Shown here piece after piece: positions 9,045-17,558 of a stretch of 64,000 nt of DNA. Each line of letters opens with the position of its first letter. Within the stretch, counting starts at the first letter, position 1. The notes beneath the pieces are model-generated. The model ran no database searches and was not told the origin of the DNA. It saw nothing but the letters and a program-made list of their open reading frames with translations. The stretch is from the NCBI RefSeq assembly GCF_000463015.1, contig NC_022247.1:3782001-3846000 (forward strand), given 5' to 3'. Made by a program: the position numbers and the translations under genes. Origin of the DNA: Variovorax paradoxus B4. Its GTDB lineage: Bacteria; Pseudomonadota; Gammaproteobacteria; Burkholderiales; Burkholderiaceae_C.

Positions 9045-10120
9045 TGCCGCCGCCTGCCTTCCTTCACAAGCTCTCGCGCCGCAGCCTGCTGCTTGCGGCG
9101 CTGGCCGCCGCGCCCGCAAGCTGGGCGCTGCCCGCGCGCACGCTGCAGTTCCCGCGCGACTACGGCAGCCATCCCGATCTGCAGACCGAGTGGTGGTACA
9201 TCACGGGCCACGCGAAGACCGCGGCGGGACGCGAGTTCGGCTTCCAGGTGACTTTCTTCCGCTCGCGCGTCGATGCGGCGCAGGGCCTGCGCTCGGCCTT
9301 CGCGGCCAGGAACCTCGTGTTCGCGCACGCGGCCGTGACAGATCTCGAAGGCCGCGTGCTGCTGCACGACCAGCGCATTGCGCGCGCGGGCTTCGGCGTC
9401 GCATCGGCCAGCGAAGCCGACACCGACGTGCGCCTGCGCGACTGGTCGCTGGCGCGCAGGGAGGACGGCAGCTATTCGGCGCGCATCCCGGCGGGCGAGT
9501 TCTCGCTCGACCTGCGCTTCGCGCCCACGCAGCCGGTGCTGCTGCAAGGCAAGGCCGGGCTCTCGCGCAAGGGACCGGAGGAAGCACAGGCGAGCTACTA
9601 CTACAGCGAGCCCCAGCTGCGCACGCAGGGCAAGCTCGCGCTCAAGGGCCAGGCCTTCGACGTCGACGGCACCGCCTGGCTCGACCACGAATGGAGCGAG
9701 GCGCTGATGCATCCCGAGGCCGTGGGCTGGGACTGGATCGGCATGAACCTGGACGACGGCAGCGCCCTCACTGCCTTTCGCCTGCGGCGCCGCGACGGCA
9801 GTGCGCTGTGGGCCGGCGGATCGTTTCGCACGCGCGATGGCGCGCTGCGCGTTTTCGACAACGACGAGGTGCGCTTCGACGGTGCGAAGACGTGGACCAG
9901 CCCGCGCACGCAGGCAAGCTACCCGACCCGGTGGCGCGTGCAGACCCCATCGGGCAGCTTCGAGGTGCACGCCCTGCTCGACGACCAGGAGCTCGACAGC
10001 CGCGGCTCCACCGGCGGGGTGTACTGGGAAGGCGTGAGCGACCTGCTCGACGCGCAAGGCCGCCGCGTCGGCCGGGGCTACCTGGAGATGACCGGCTACG
10101 CCGCACCGCTGCGGCTCTGA
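9044..10120 (+). CDS. AttH/CrtC-like lipocalin-type protein (annotated family: carotenoid 1,2-hydratase)
   Basis: Protein of 358 residues with an N-terminal signal containing a twin arginine (SRRSLLLAALAAAPASWA), so it is probably exported, perhaps by Tat. The hallmark is PRDYGSHPDLQTEWWYITG right after the signal; WLDHEWSEALMHPEAVGWDW is the second conserved block. This is the AttH / hydroxyneurosporene-hydratase superfamily. No carotenoid genes are present, so a real CrtC role is unlikely. Family members usually lie beside a MacB-like ATPase and FtsX permease (AttEFG); here the only such permease is 3.8 kb upstream. It starts inside the stop codon of the preceding gene. Confidence 0.88.
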   Translation: MPPPAFLHKLSRRSLLLAALAAAPASWALPARTLQFPRDYGSHPDLQTEWWYITGHAKTAAGREFGFQVTFFRSRVDAAQGLRSAFAARNLVFAHAAVTDLEGRVLLHDQRIARAGFGVASASEADTDVRLRDWSLARREDGSYSARIPAGEFSLDLRFAPTQPVLLQGKAGLSRKGPEEAQASYYYSEPQLRTQGKLALKGQAFDVDGTAWLDHEWSEALMHPEAVGWDWIGMNLDDGSALTAFRLRRRDGSALWAGGSFRTRDGALRVFDNDEVRFDGAKTWTSPRTQASYPTRWRVQTPSGSFEVHALLDDQELDSRGSTGGVYWEGVSDLLDAQGRRVGRGYLEMTGYAAPLRL

Positions 10121-10154
10121 GGCCGCACAGCCCTGCCTGTCATCACGCCGTCAT

Positions 10155-10174
10155 GCCGAGCCCCTGAACTCGGC
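10155..10174 (+). terminator. Possible weak terminator hairpin
   Basis: GCCGAG and CTCGGC form a 6-bp stem around an 8-nt loop in the 91-bp gap after the AttH-like gene. There is no real T-run after it, so it may only attenuate or protect the 3' end. Confidence 0.35.
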
Positions 10175-10211
10175 TTCCGACATTGCACGGTGGACGTGCG
10201 CCAAGGCTTGA

Positions 10212-10667
10212 ATGAACAGAAGACCCCGGGCCATCGCATTGCTGATGGTTCTGCTGGCCGCTGCGGGCGCCGCGTGGGTGTTCGCAACTGCTCGGCCTGC
10301 CCCATCGGCAATGAACGCAGCGCTTGAAATCCGCTGGCACGGCAACGGCATCATCCTGCAGGGCGCGGTAAGGGATGCGGCCACGCAGCACGCGCTGGTG
10401 GACGGCGCGACCGCACGGCTCGGCGGCGAAGCCGACCAGGTGGTGGACTGGCTCGACATCGCGCCCGCGGCACTGCCCATCGCGGACGCCGCGGCGCTCG
10501 CCAGCCTGATCCGCCTGGGCCAGGAGGGCTGGCATCTGCAGCGGCGAGCCACCGAAGGACGACTGGCGGTGCAGTCGGCCGACGACGCGCGCAGCGCCCA
10601 GGCCAGGGAACTGCTGCAGCGCGCCTTCGGCCCCGGCGTGGCCATTCGCTTGGTTCCCCTGCCCTGA
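10212..10667 (+). CDS. Small signal-anchored periplasmic protein of unknown function (BON-like)
   Basis: Protein of 151 residues. The N-terminus NRRPRAIALLMVLLAAAGAAWVFA is one membrane anchor or signal. The rest is a soluble alpha/beta domain; IRWHGNGIILQGAVRDAATQ resembles one half of a BON or OmpA-linked repeat (beta-hairpin, then a helix starting near ALVDGATARLGGE). I do not recognise a named family. The stop (TGA 10665-10667) shares its last base with an ATG in the frame of the next gene, but that gene's signal peptide points to a start further down. Confidence 0.6.
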   Translation: MNRRPRAIALLMVLLAAAGAAWVFATARPAPSAMNAALEIRWHGNGIILQGAVRDAATQHALVDGATARLGGEADQVVDWLDIAPAALPIADAAALASLIRLGQEGWHLQRRATEGRLAVQSADDARSAQARELLQRAFGPGVAIRLVPLP

Positions 10668-10750
10668 TGGCACCTCGGAGCGGAGACGGTCATGGCGACG
10701 TCATCTGCCATGTCCAGCATGCGCTGCATTCCATCAAAGAGGAGAGGTTC

Positions 10751-12583
10751 ATGCACGCATCGTTGAGACATCTCGCCATGGCGGGGGTTGTCCTGGCCTC
10801 CTTGTCCGCCTGCGGCGGAAGCAGCCATTCGAACGGGTTCATTCCGTTCGTTCCGCCGCCCGCACCGGCGCCGGCGCCACCCCCGGCTCCGGCCCCCGCC
10901 ATGCCCGGCAGCGTGGACGTGAAACTCATTGCCTTCAACGACCTGCACGGCAACCTCGAGCCGCCTCGGCTCTCCATCAGCGCTCCGGCCAAGGAAGGCG
11001 GCACGGTCCCGGTGCCCGCCGGCGGCGCCGCGTACCTCGCTTCGGCCATTGCATCGCTCAAGGCCAAAAACGAGAACAATGCCGTGGTGTCCGCCGGCGA
11101 CATGATCGGCGCCTCGCCGCTGGTCTCGGCGCTGTTCCTCGACGAGCCGACCATCGAGGCCGTGAACGCGATGAAGATCGACTTCAATGCGGTCGGCAAC
11201 CACGAGTTCGACAAGGGCCAGACCGAGCTCCTGCGCATGAAGAACGGCGGCTGCGCCAAAAACACGCCGCTGGAGCCCTGCCGCGTGAACAAGGCCTTCC
11301 CGGGCGCCAATTTCGGCTTCCTGGCGGCCAACACCGTGAAGACCGACGGCACCACGCTGTTTCCCGCCACGGGCATGAAGACCTTCACCAAGGACGGCGC
11401 CACGGTGAAGGTCGCGTTCATCGGCATGACGCTCAAGGGCACGCCCAGCATCGTGACGCCGGCCGGTGTCGCGGGCCTGAGCTTCAAGGACGAGGCGGAC
11501 ACGGCCAATGCGCTGATTCCCCAGCTGAAGGCGCAGGGCGCCGACGCCATCGTGGTGGTGGTCCACGAAGGCGGCACGACCACGGTCGGCTACAACGACA
11601 AGAGCTGCGCCGGCCTGAGCGGCGACATCCTGCCGATCCTCAACAAGCTCGACGCGTCCGTCGACGTGGTGATCTCGGGCCACACGCACCGCTCCTACAT
11701 CTGCGACTACGGCAAGACGAATCCGGCCAGGCCTTTCCTGCTGACGAGCGCCGGCCAGTACGGCACCTTGCTGACCGACATCAACCTGACGATCGACACG
11801 CGCACCCGCAAGGTCACGGCCAAGTCGGCCGACAACGTGATCGTCCAGGGCGAGGCCTACACCAGCGGCGCCAGCACGGTCGCGCTGACCGACCAGTACC
11901 CCGTGTTCGGCAAGAACCAGGAAGTGGCCGCGCTCGTGAGCCAGTACCTGTCCATCGCCGCTCCGCTGGTCCAGCGGGTGGTGGGCACGCTCTCCGGCCC
12001 GGCCACGCGCACGCAGACGGCCTCCCGCGAAAGCGTGCTCGGCAACCTGATCGCCGACGCGCAGCTCGACGCGACCAGCGCCAGCAACAAGGGTGGCGCG
12101 CAGATCGCTTTCATGAACCCGGGCGGCGTACGCGCCGATCTCGTGCCGGCCGGCGACGGCAGCGTGACCTATGGCCAGATCTTCAGCGTGCAGCCCTTCG
12201 GCAACAGCCTGGTGGTGAAGACGATGACCGGCGCGCAGATCAAGGCCTTGCTCGAGCAGCAGTTCAACAGCGGCAGCAACACGGTCGCTTCGCCGAGGGT
12301 GCTGCTGCCTTCGCGCAGCCTGAGCTACAGCTACAGCCTCTCGGCGCCCGCGGGCTCGCGCATCGGCAACATGGCGCTCAACGGAACCGCGATGACCGAC
12401 AGCGCGAGCTACCGCGTGACGATGAACAGCTTCCTGGCCACCGGCGGCGACAACTTCACGGTCTTCAACCAGGGCACGGACACGCTCGGCGGCGACCAGG
12501 ACGTGGACGCCCTCGAGGCCTACATCAAGGCGAACAGCCCGCTGGCGCCACCCGCGGCCAACCGCATCACCGCGCTGCCCTGA
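10751..12583 (+). CDS. Bifunctional metallophosphatase / 5'-nucleotidase (UshA-like) lipoprotein
   Basis: Protein of 610 residues. The start ATG 10751 has a good ribosome site (AAGAGGAGAGG, about 5 nt spacing) and gives a lipoprotein signal with lipobox LSAC. A proline-alanine linker (PPPAPAPAPPPAPAPA) follows, then a calcineurin-like phosphoesterase domain with metal motifs FNDLHGN, SAGDMIGAS, VGNHEFDKG and ISGHTHRSY. The C-terminal 5_nucleotid_C domain has NPGGVRADL, TYGQIFSVQPFGNSLV and FLATGGDNF. It probably dephosphorylates extracellular nucleotides from a membrane-anchored position. An in-frame ATG at 10667 exists but would put 28 residues before the signal. Confidence 0.92.
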   Translation: MHASLRHLAMAGVVLASLSACGGSSHSNGFIPFVPPPAPAPAPPPAPAPAMPGSVDVKLIAFNDLHGNLEPPRLSISAPAKEGGTVPVPAGGAAYLASAIASLKAKNENNAVVSAGDMIGASPLVSALFLDEPTIEAVNAMKIDFNAVGNHEFDKGQTELLRMKNGGCAKNTPLEPCRVNKAFPGANFGFLAANTVKTDGTTLFPATGMKTFTKDGATVKVAFIGMTLKGTPSIVTPAGVAGLSFKDEADTANALIPQLKAQGADAIVVVVHEGGTTTVGYNDKSCAGLSGDILPILNKLDASVDVVISGHTHRSYICDYGKTNPARPFLLTSAGQYGTLLTDINLTIDTRTRKVTAKSADNVIVQGEAYTSGASTVALTDQYPVFGKNQEVAALVSQYLSIAAPLVQRVVGTLSGPATRTQTASRESVLGNLIADAQLDATSASNKGGAQIAFMNPGGVRADLVPAGDGSVTYGQIFSVQPFGNSLVVKTMTGAQIKALLEQQFNSGSNTVASPRVLLPSRSLSYSYSLSAPAGSRIGNMALNGTAMTDSASYRVTMNSFLATGGDNFTVFNQGTDTLGGDQDVDALEAYIKANSPLAPPAANRITALP

Positions 12584-12603
12584 GCAGGCTTGCGCCAGAA
12601 GCG

Positions 12604-12635
12604 AAGAAGGCGGACAGAGTCCGCCTTCTTTCGTT
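12604..12635. terminator. Bidirectional terminator between the nucleotidase and livM
   Basis: Perfect 12-bp arms (12604-12615 and 12619-12630, AAGAAGGCGGAC and its complement) with a 3-nt loop are followed by TCGTTT on the plus strand. The reverse side gives a TTCG-type A/T stretch before livM's end, so it mostly serves the nucleotidase gene. Confidence 0.85.
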
Positions 12636-13622
12636 TCAGGCTTTCTTGCCTCGGCGGCGGTCGAGGAAAGCGATGACCTCGCCCATGATGCCCCTGCGGA
12701 ACGCAAGCACGCAGATCACGAAGATCAGGCCCGTGACCATGGTGACCGACTCGCCCAGCGTATTGAACCAGTCGACACCGGTGAGGCGCGCCATGAAGGT
12801 GCCGAAGTCGCCCACCTTGTTCTCCAGCAGCACCACGACCGCCGAGCCCACCAGCGGGCCCGACAGCGTGCCGAGGCCGCCCACCAGCGTCATCAGGATC
12901 ACGTGGCCCGATGCGGTCCAGTGCACGTCGCTGAGTGAAGCGAAGCCGAGCACCAGCGTCTTGAGCGAGCCGGCCAGGCCCGACAGCGCGGCCGAGATCA
13001 CGAAGGCCAGCAGCTTGAAGCGGTTGACGTCGTAGCCGAGCGAGATGGCGCGCGGCTCGTTCTCCTTGATGCCCTTGAGCACCTGGCCGAAAGGCGAATG
13101 CACGGTGCGCGCGATGAGCAGGAAGGCCGCGACCACGATCACCAGCGCGACGTAGTACATCGTGAGGTCGTCGCGCAGGTCGACGATGCCGAAGAGCTTG
13201 CCGCGCGGCACGCTCTGCAGCCCGTCCTCGCCGCCGGTGAAGGGCGCCTGCAGCACGACGAAGTACATCATCTGCGCCAGCGCCAGCGTGATCATCGAGA
13301 AGTAGATGCCCTGGCGGCGAATGGCCAGCCAGCCGAACACCAGCCCCAGCAGGGCACCGGCCAGCGTGCCCGCGATCAGGCCGAGCTCGGGCGTGAAGTG
13401 CCAGACCTTGAGCGCCTGCCCCGTGAGGTAGGCCGAGCCACCCAGGAACGCGGCATGCCCGAAGGACAGCATGCCGGTGTAGCCCAGCAGCAGGTTGAAG
13501 GCGCAGGCGAAGAGTGCGAAGCACAGCACCTTCATCACGAACACCGGATAGAAGCCGATGAAGGGTGCGGCGACGAGTGCCAGCAGCAGCACTGCGTAGA
13601 CGACGAGCGATATTTTCTTCAT
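12636..13622 (-). CDS. livM: Branched-chain amino acid ABC transporter permease LivM
   Basis: Inner-membrane permease of 328 residues with about ten helices. GYTGMLSFGHAAFLGGSAYL is the LivM signature, and the family loop GGLGTLSGPLVGSAVVVLLE lies towards the C-terminus. The start ATG 13622 is 5 nt after livH's stop. It pairs with LivH as the membrane heterodimer powered by LivG and LivF. It is the last gene of the operon and ends at the bidirectional terminator. Confidence 0.93.
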   Translation of the reverse strand: MKKISLVVYAVLLLALVAAPFIGFYPVFVMKVLCFALFACAFNLLLGYTGMLSFGHAAFLGGSAYLTGQALKVWHFTPELGLIAGTLAGALLGLVFGWLAIRRQGIYFSMITLALAQMMYFVVLQAPFTGGEDGLQSVPRGKLFGIVDLRDDLTMYYVALVIVVAAFLLIARTVHSPFGQVLKGIKENEPRAISLGYDVNRFKLLAFVISAALSGLAGSLKTLVLGFASLSDVHWTASGHVILMTLVGGLGTLSGPLVGSAVVVLLENKVGDFGTFMARLTGVDWFNTLGESVTMVTGLIFVICVLAFRRGIMGEVIAFLDRRRGKKA

Positions 13623-13627
13623 GGACT

Positions 13628-14503
13628 TCACTTCTCGCTGCCGAACAGGCCGGCGGGGCGGATCAGCAGCACCACGACCATGATCACGAACACCACGGTG
13701 GCCGACGCCTCCGGATAGAACACCTTGGTCAGGCCTTCGATCACGCCGAGCCCCAGGCCCGTGAGGATGGCGCCCATGATCGAGCCCATGCCGCCGATCA
13801 CGACCACCGCGAACACGATGATGATGAGGTTCTGCCCCATCAGCGGCGAGATCTGGATCACCGGCGCCGCGAGCACGCCGGCGAAGGCCGCCAGCGCCAC
13901 GCCGAAGCCGTAGGTCAGCGTCACCATCAGCGGCACGTTGACGCCGAAGGCCTCCACCAGCCGCGGGTTCTCGGTGCCGGCGCGCAGGTAGGCGCCCAGC
14001 CGCGTCTTCTCGATCGCATACCAGGTGGCAAAGCACACGACGAGCGATGCGACGACCACCCAGGCACGGTAGTTGGGCAGGAACATGAAGCCCAGGTTCG
14101 TGCCGCCGCTCAGCGCCTCGGGGGTGTTGTAAGCCAGGCCCGACACGCCGTACACCGAACGGAAGCCGCCTTCGATCAGCAGCGTGAGGCCCAGCGTGAG
14201 CAGCAGGCCGTAAAGATGGTCGAGCTTGTAGATCCAGCGCAGCAGCAACCGCTCGATCAGCACGCCGAACAGGCCGACGATCAGCGGCGCCACCGCCAGC
14301 ATGACCCAGTAGTTGACGTTGAAGTAATTCATCGCCATCCACGACAGCACCGCCCCCATCATGAACAGCGCGCCATGCGCGAAGTTGATGACGTTGAGCA
14401 GCCCGAAGATCACTGCCAGCCCCAGGCTCAGGATCGCGTAGAACGACCCGTTGACCAGCCCCAGCAGGAGCTGGCTCAACAGGGCAGGCATAGAAATGTT
14501 CAT
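13628..14503 (-). CDS. livH: Branched-chain amino acid ABC transporter permease LivH
   Basis: Inner-membrane permease of 291 residues. The N-terminus LVNGSFYAILSLGLAVIFGL and NFAHGALFMMGAV are LivH signatures; VVIGGMGSIMGAILTGLGLG is the cytoplasmic coupling loop that meets the ATPases. The gene follows the binding-protein gene by 95 bp, a gap that could let the binding protein be made in excess through partial termination or mRNA decay. Confidence 0.93.
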   Translation of the reverse strand: MNISMPALLSQLLLGLVNGSFYAILSLGLAVIFGLLNVINFAHGALFMMGAVLSWMAMNYFNVNYWVMLAVAPLIVGLFGVLIERLLLRWIYKLDHLYGLLLTLGLTLLIEGGFRSVYGVSGLAYNTPEALSGGTNLGFMFLPNYRAWVVVASLVVCFATWYAIEKTRLGAYLRAGTENPRLVEAFGVNVPLMVTLTYGFGVALAAFAGVLAAPVIQISPLMGQNLIIIVFAVVVIGGMGSIMGAILTGLGLGVIEGLTKVFYPEASATVVFVIMVVVLLIRPAGLFGSEK

Positions 14504-14598
14504 CGTGAATGGAAACGAGGTTCAGAAAAGTGGCAATGACTTCGCGCGGTGGCCGCCGCGCACGGCCGCCCCCGGGGTCGGGGGCGGGCGAGCAACAG

Positions 14599-15795
14599 CT
14601 ACTTCCAGAGTGCGCAGGTGCTTTCTTCCTTGGTCGTGTAGACCTGGTCGCCCGGCACCTTCTTGACGATCTTCAGCAGGTCCCACGGGCCCTTGGATTC
14701 GGAAGGCTTCTTGACCTCCGCCAGCAGCATGTCGTGCACCATGCGGCCGTCGGCGCGGATCACGCCCTTGGCATAGAAGTCGTTGATCGGCGTCTTCTTG
14801 AGGTAGGCCATGACCTTGTCGGCGTCGGTGCTCTTCACCGCCTCCACGGCCTTGAGGTAGGCCATGGTGGCCGAGTAGTCGGCGGCCTGGATGTCGGTCG
14901 GCTTGTTCTTGGTCTTGGCTTCGTAGCGCGCGGCCCACTTGCGCGACTCGTCGTCGGCGTCCCAGTACCAGCTGGTGGTGTGCAGCAGCCCCTGCGTGGC
15001 CGGCAGGCCCAGGCTCTTCACGTCGGTGAGGAACACCAGCAGGCCTGCGATCTTCATCGACTTGTCGATGCCGAATTCCTTCGACGCCTTCATCGAGTTG
15101 ATGAAGTCGCCGCCGGCGTTGGCCAGCCCCAGCACCTGCGCCTTGGAGTTCTGCGCCTGCAGCAGGAAGGAAGAGAAGTCCGACGCATTGAGCGGCGCCC
15201 GCACCGTGCCCACCACCGTGCCGCCCTTGGCCTTGACGACCTTGGCGGTGTCGCCCTCGAGCGCATGGCCGAAGGCATAGTCGGCCGTCAGGAAGAACCA
15301 GCTCTTGCCGCCGGTGTCGACCACGGCGCCGCCGGTGCTCTTGGCCAGTGCGACGGTGTCGTAGGCATAGTGCACGGTGTAGGGGCTGCACTGCGCGTTG
15401 GTGAGCGCCGAGGTGGCCGCGCCGTTGGTGAAGAACACGCGCTTCTTCTCTTGCGCCACCTTGGCGGTGGCCAGCGCCACGCCCGAATTGGTGCCCGCGA
15501 AGATCATCGTGGCGCCGGCGGTGTCGATCCACTCGCGCGCCTTCGAGGCCGCGATGTCGGGCTTGTTCTGGTGGTCGACGCTCAGCACCTCCACCGGCTG
15601 GCCGAGCACCTTGCCGCCCATGTCGTCGATGGCCATCTGGATGGCCGTTGCGCCGCCCTTGCCTTCCAGGTCGGCGTACAGGCCCGACAGGTCGCTGATG
15701 TAGCCGATGACGACCTTCTCCTGCGCCTGCACGGCATGGCTCGCAAGACCCGCGGCCCCGAGCATGAGGGCAATGATTTTGAGCTTGGTTTGCAT
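14599..15795 (-). CDS. Branched-chain amino acid ABC transporter periplasmic binding protein
   Basis: Protein of 398 residues. The start ATG 15795 is preceded by GGAG about 6 nt upstream and gives a signal peptide (MQTKLKIIALMLGAAGLASHA, cut near VQAQ). The type I periplasmic fold begins VVIGYISDLSGLYADLEGKG, with FAGTNSGVALATAKVAQEKK and WFFLTADYAFGHALE further on. Its place between livF and livH marks it as this importer's substrate receptor. Family members bind Leu/Ile/Val but also aromatic acids or urea, so the ligand is open. Confidence 0.9.
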   Translation of the reverse strand: MQTKLKIIALMLGAAGLASHAVQAQEKVVIGYISDLSGLYADLEGKGGATAIQMAIDDMGGKVLGQPVEVLSVDHQNKPDIAASKAREWIDTAGATMIFAGTNSGVALATAKVAQEKKRVFFTNGAATSALTNAQCSPYTVHYAYDTVALAKSTGGAVVDTGGKSWFFLTADYAFGHALEGDTAKVVKAKGGTVVGTVRAPLNASDFSSFLLQAQNSKAQVLGLANAGGDFINSMKASKEFGIDKSMKIAGLLVFLTDVKSLGLPATQGLLHTTSWYWDADDESRKWAARYEAKTKNKPTDIQAADYSATMAYLKAVEAVKSTDADKVMAYLKKTPINDFYAKGVIRADGRMVHDMLLAEVKKPSESKGPWDLLKIVKKVPGDQVYTTKEESTCALWK

Positions 15796-15853
15796 GGTGG
15801 TCTCCTGGATGGTTGAGAGAGTCAACGGAAAAAAGCGATTGGCGCGGCCGCGG

Positions 15854-16570
15854 CTACACGCCCAGCAGCTCGCTGAGCACGGGCATCTTGGCGTCGAGCT
15901 CCTTGGCGCCGAAGGCCTCGACCATGCGGCCGTGCTCCATCACGTAGAAACGGTCGGCCAGCGGCGCGGCGAAGCGGAAGTTCTGCTCCACCATCACAAT
16001 GGTGTAGCCCTTGCCGCGCAGGGTGTGGATCATCCGGGCGAGGGCCTGCACGATGACGGGCGCGAGGCCTTCGGAGATTTCGTCGAGCAGCAACAGCTTG
16101 GCGCCGGTGCGCAGGATGCGTGCGACCGCCAGCATCTGCTGCTCGCCGCCCGACAGCCGCGTGCCGGGGCTGTTGCGGCGCTCGGCCAGGTTCGGGAACA
16201 TTTCGTAGATCTCGGCCACCGACATGCCCGGCCCCGCACCCTTGACGTTCTTGAGCGTCGGCGGCAGCAGCAGGTTTTCCTCGGCCGAGAGGCTCGCGAA
16301 GATGCCGCGCTCTTCGGGGCAATAGCCGATGCCCAGGTGCGCGATGCGGTGCGTGGCCATGCCGACGGTCTGCACGCCGTTGACTTCGATGCTGCCCTTG
16401 CGCGAGCCGGTCAGGCCCATGATGGCGCGCAGCGTGCTGGTGCGCCCGGCGCCGTTGCGCCCGAGCAGCGTGACGACCTCGCCGGGCTGCACCACCATGT
16501 CGACGCCGTGCAGCACGTGCGATTCGCCGTACCAGGCGTGGAGGCCTTTGATTTCCAGGGCGGCGGTCAT
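15854..16570 (-). CDS. livF: Branched-chain amino acid ABC transporter ATP-binding protein LivF
   Basis: ATPase of 238 residues. The Walker A motif is GRNGAGRTST, where the usual Lys of GKTT/GKST is Arg, an unusual change at the ATP phosphate-binding position. The Q-loop is near TVGMATHRIAHLGIGYCPEE, the signature is LSGGEQQMLAVARIL, and Walker B is LLLLDEISEGLAP. The gene starts 1 nt after livG's stop, so the two ATPases are co-translated and form the heterodimer under LivH and LivM. Confidence 0.93.
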   Translation of the reverse strand: MTAALEIKGLHAWYGESHVLHGVDMVVQPGEVVTLLGRNGAGRTSTLRAIMGLTGSRKGSIEVNGVQTVGMATHRIAHLGIGYCPEERGIFASLSAEENLLLPPTLKNVKGAGPGMSVAEIYEMFPNLAERRNSPGTRLSGGEQQMLAVARILRTGAKLLLLDEISEGLAPVIVQALARMIHTLRGKGYTIVMVEQNFRFAAPLADRFYVMEHGRMVEAFGAKELDAKMPVLSELLGV

Positions 16571-16571
16571 G

Positions 16572-17342
16572 TCAATGCGCCCCTTGGAGCTGGCCGTCGG
16601 TGGTGCCCATGTAGGCCTCCATCACCTGCGGGTTCTTCGAGACTTCGGCGTACGGCCCTTCGGCCAGCACGGCGCCGCGCTGCAGCACCGTGATGGTGTC
16701 GGCGATGGTCGAGACCACGCTCATGTTGTGCTCGACCATCAGGATGGTGCGGCCGGCCGACACGCGCTTGATGAGTTCGGCCACGCGGTGCACGTCTTCA
16801 TGGCCCATGCCCTGCGTGGGCTCGTCGAGCAGCATCAGCTCGGGGTCCATGGCCAGCGTGGTGGCGATCTCGAGCGCGCGCTTGTGGCCGTAGGGCAGGT
16901 TCACCGTGAGTTCGTCGGCCTCGTGCGCCAGGCCAACCTCCGCAAGCAGTTCGCGGGCGCGTGCATCGAGCGGCTTGAGCGTCTTCTCGCTCTTCCAGAA
17001 ATGGTACGAAGTGCCGAGCGCGCGCTGCAGCCCGAGGCGCACGTTCTCCAGCAGCGTGAGGTGCGGAAACACCGCCGAGATCTGGAACGAGCGGATGATG
17101 CCGCGCCGCGCGATCTGAGCCGGCCGCTCGCCGGTGATGTCGTGCCCGTTGAACAGGATCGTGCCGCTGGTGGGTTCGAGAAACTTGGTGAGCAGGTTGA
17201 AGCAGGTGGTCTTGCCGGCGCCGTTCGGGCCGATCAGCGCATGGATCGAGCCGCGCACCACCGAGAGATCGACCTTGCTGACCGCAGTGAACCCCTTGAA
17301 TTCCTTGGTGAGCTGGCGTGTTTCGAGGATGACGTCGCTCAT
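16572..17342 (-). CDS. livG: Branched-chain amino acid ABC transporter ATP-binding protein LivG
   Basis: ATPase of 256 residues. Walker A is GPNGAGKTTCFNLL; the LivG-type second lobe has RRGIIRSFQISAVFPHLTLLENV. The helical part carries PYGHKRALEIATTLA in place of a strict LSGGQ, as usual in LivG, and Walker B is LMLLDEPTQGM. It is the first gene of the liv operon here (order livG, livF, binding protein, livH, livM). Its promoter should lie in the 216-bp region shared with the divergent sugar isomerase. Confidence 0.93.
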   Translation of the reverse strand: MSDVILETRQLTKEFKGFTAVSKVDLSVVRGSIHALIGPNGAGKTTCFNLLTKFLEPTSGTILFNGHDITGERPAQIARRGIIRSFQISAVFPHLTLLENVRLGLQRALGTSYHFWKSEKTLKPLDARARELLAEVGLAHEADELTVNLPYGHKRALEIATTLAMDPELMLLDEPTQGMGHEDVHRVAELIKRVSAGRTILMVEHNMSVVSTIADTITVLQRGAVLAEGPYAEVSKNPQVMEAYMGTTDGQLQGAH

Positions 17343-17558
17343 CTCGCGAAGTCGCCCGGGTTCAGGAAAGATATGTCGGTCATGCAGTCCATCTCATCGC
17401 GCCACTGTCGAGCGCGGACCGATTGTTCGTGGCCGTCTCCCGCTTGCATACTGGGGCAAATGCCTATGCTGCAGTGCAACCTGCCTCCGCCGACTGTCCC
17501 CGGCAACGGACGACTGTCGTCACAATGACAATGACCCATCGGTTCGCCCCCTACTTCC

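Noticed and set aside
17343..17558. Short inverted repeats (TTGCA...TGCAA, GGCAAATGCC) between livG and the sugar isomerase
   Set aside because: Arms are 4-5 bp only and no clear promoter elements flank them on either strand; chance occurrence is likely. The region probably holds both promoters, but I cannot place them.
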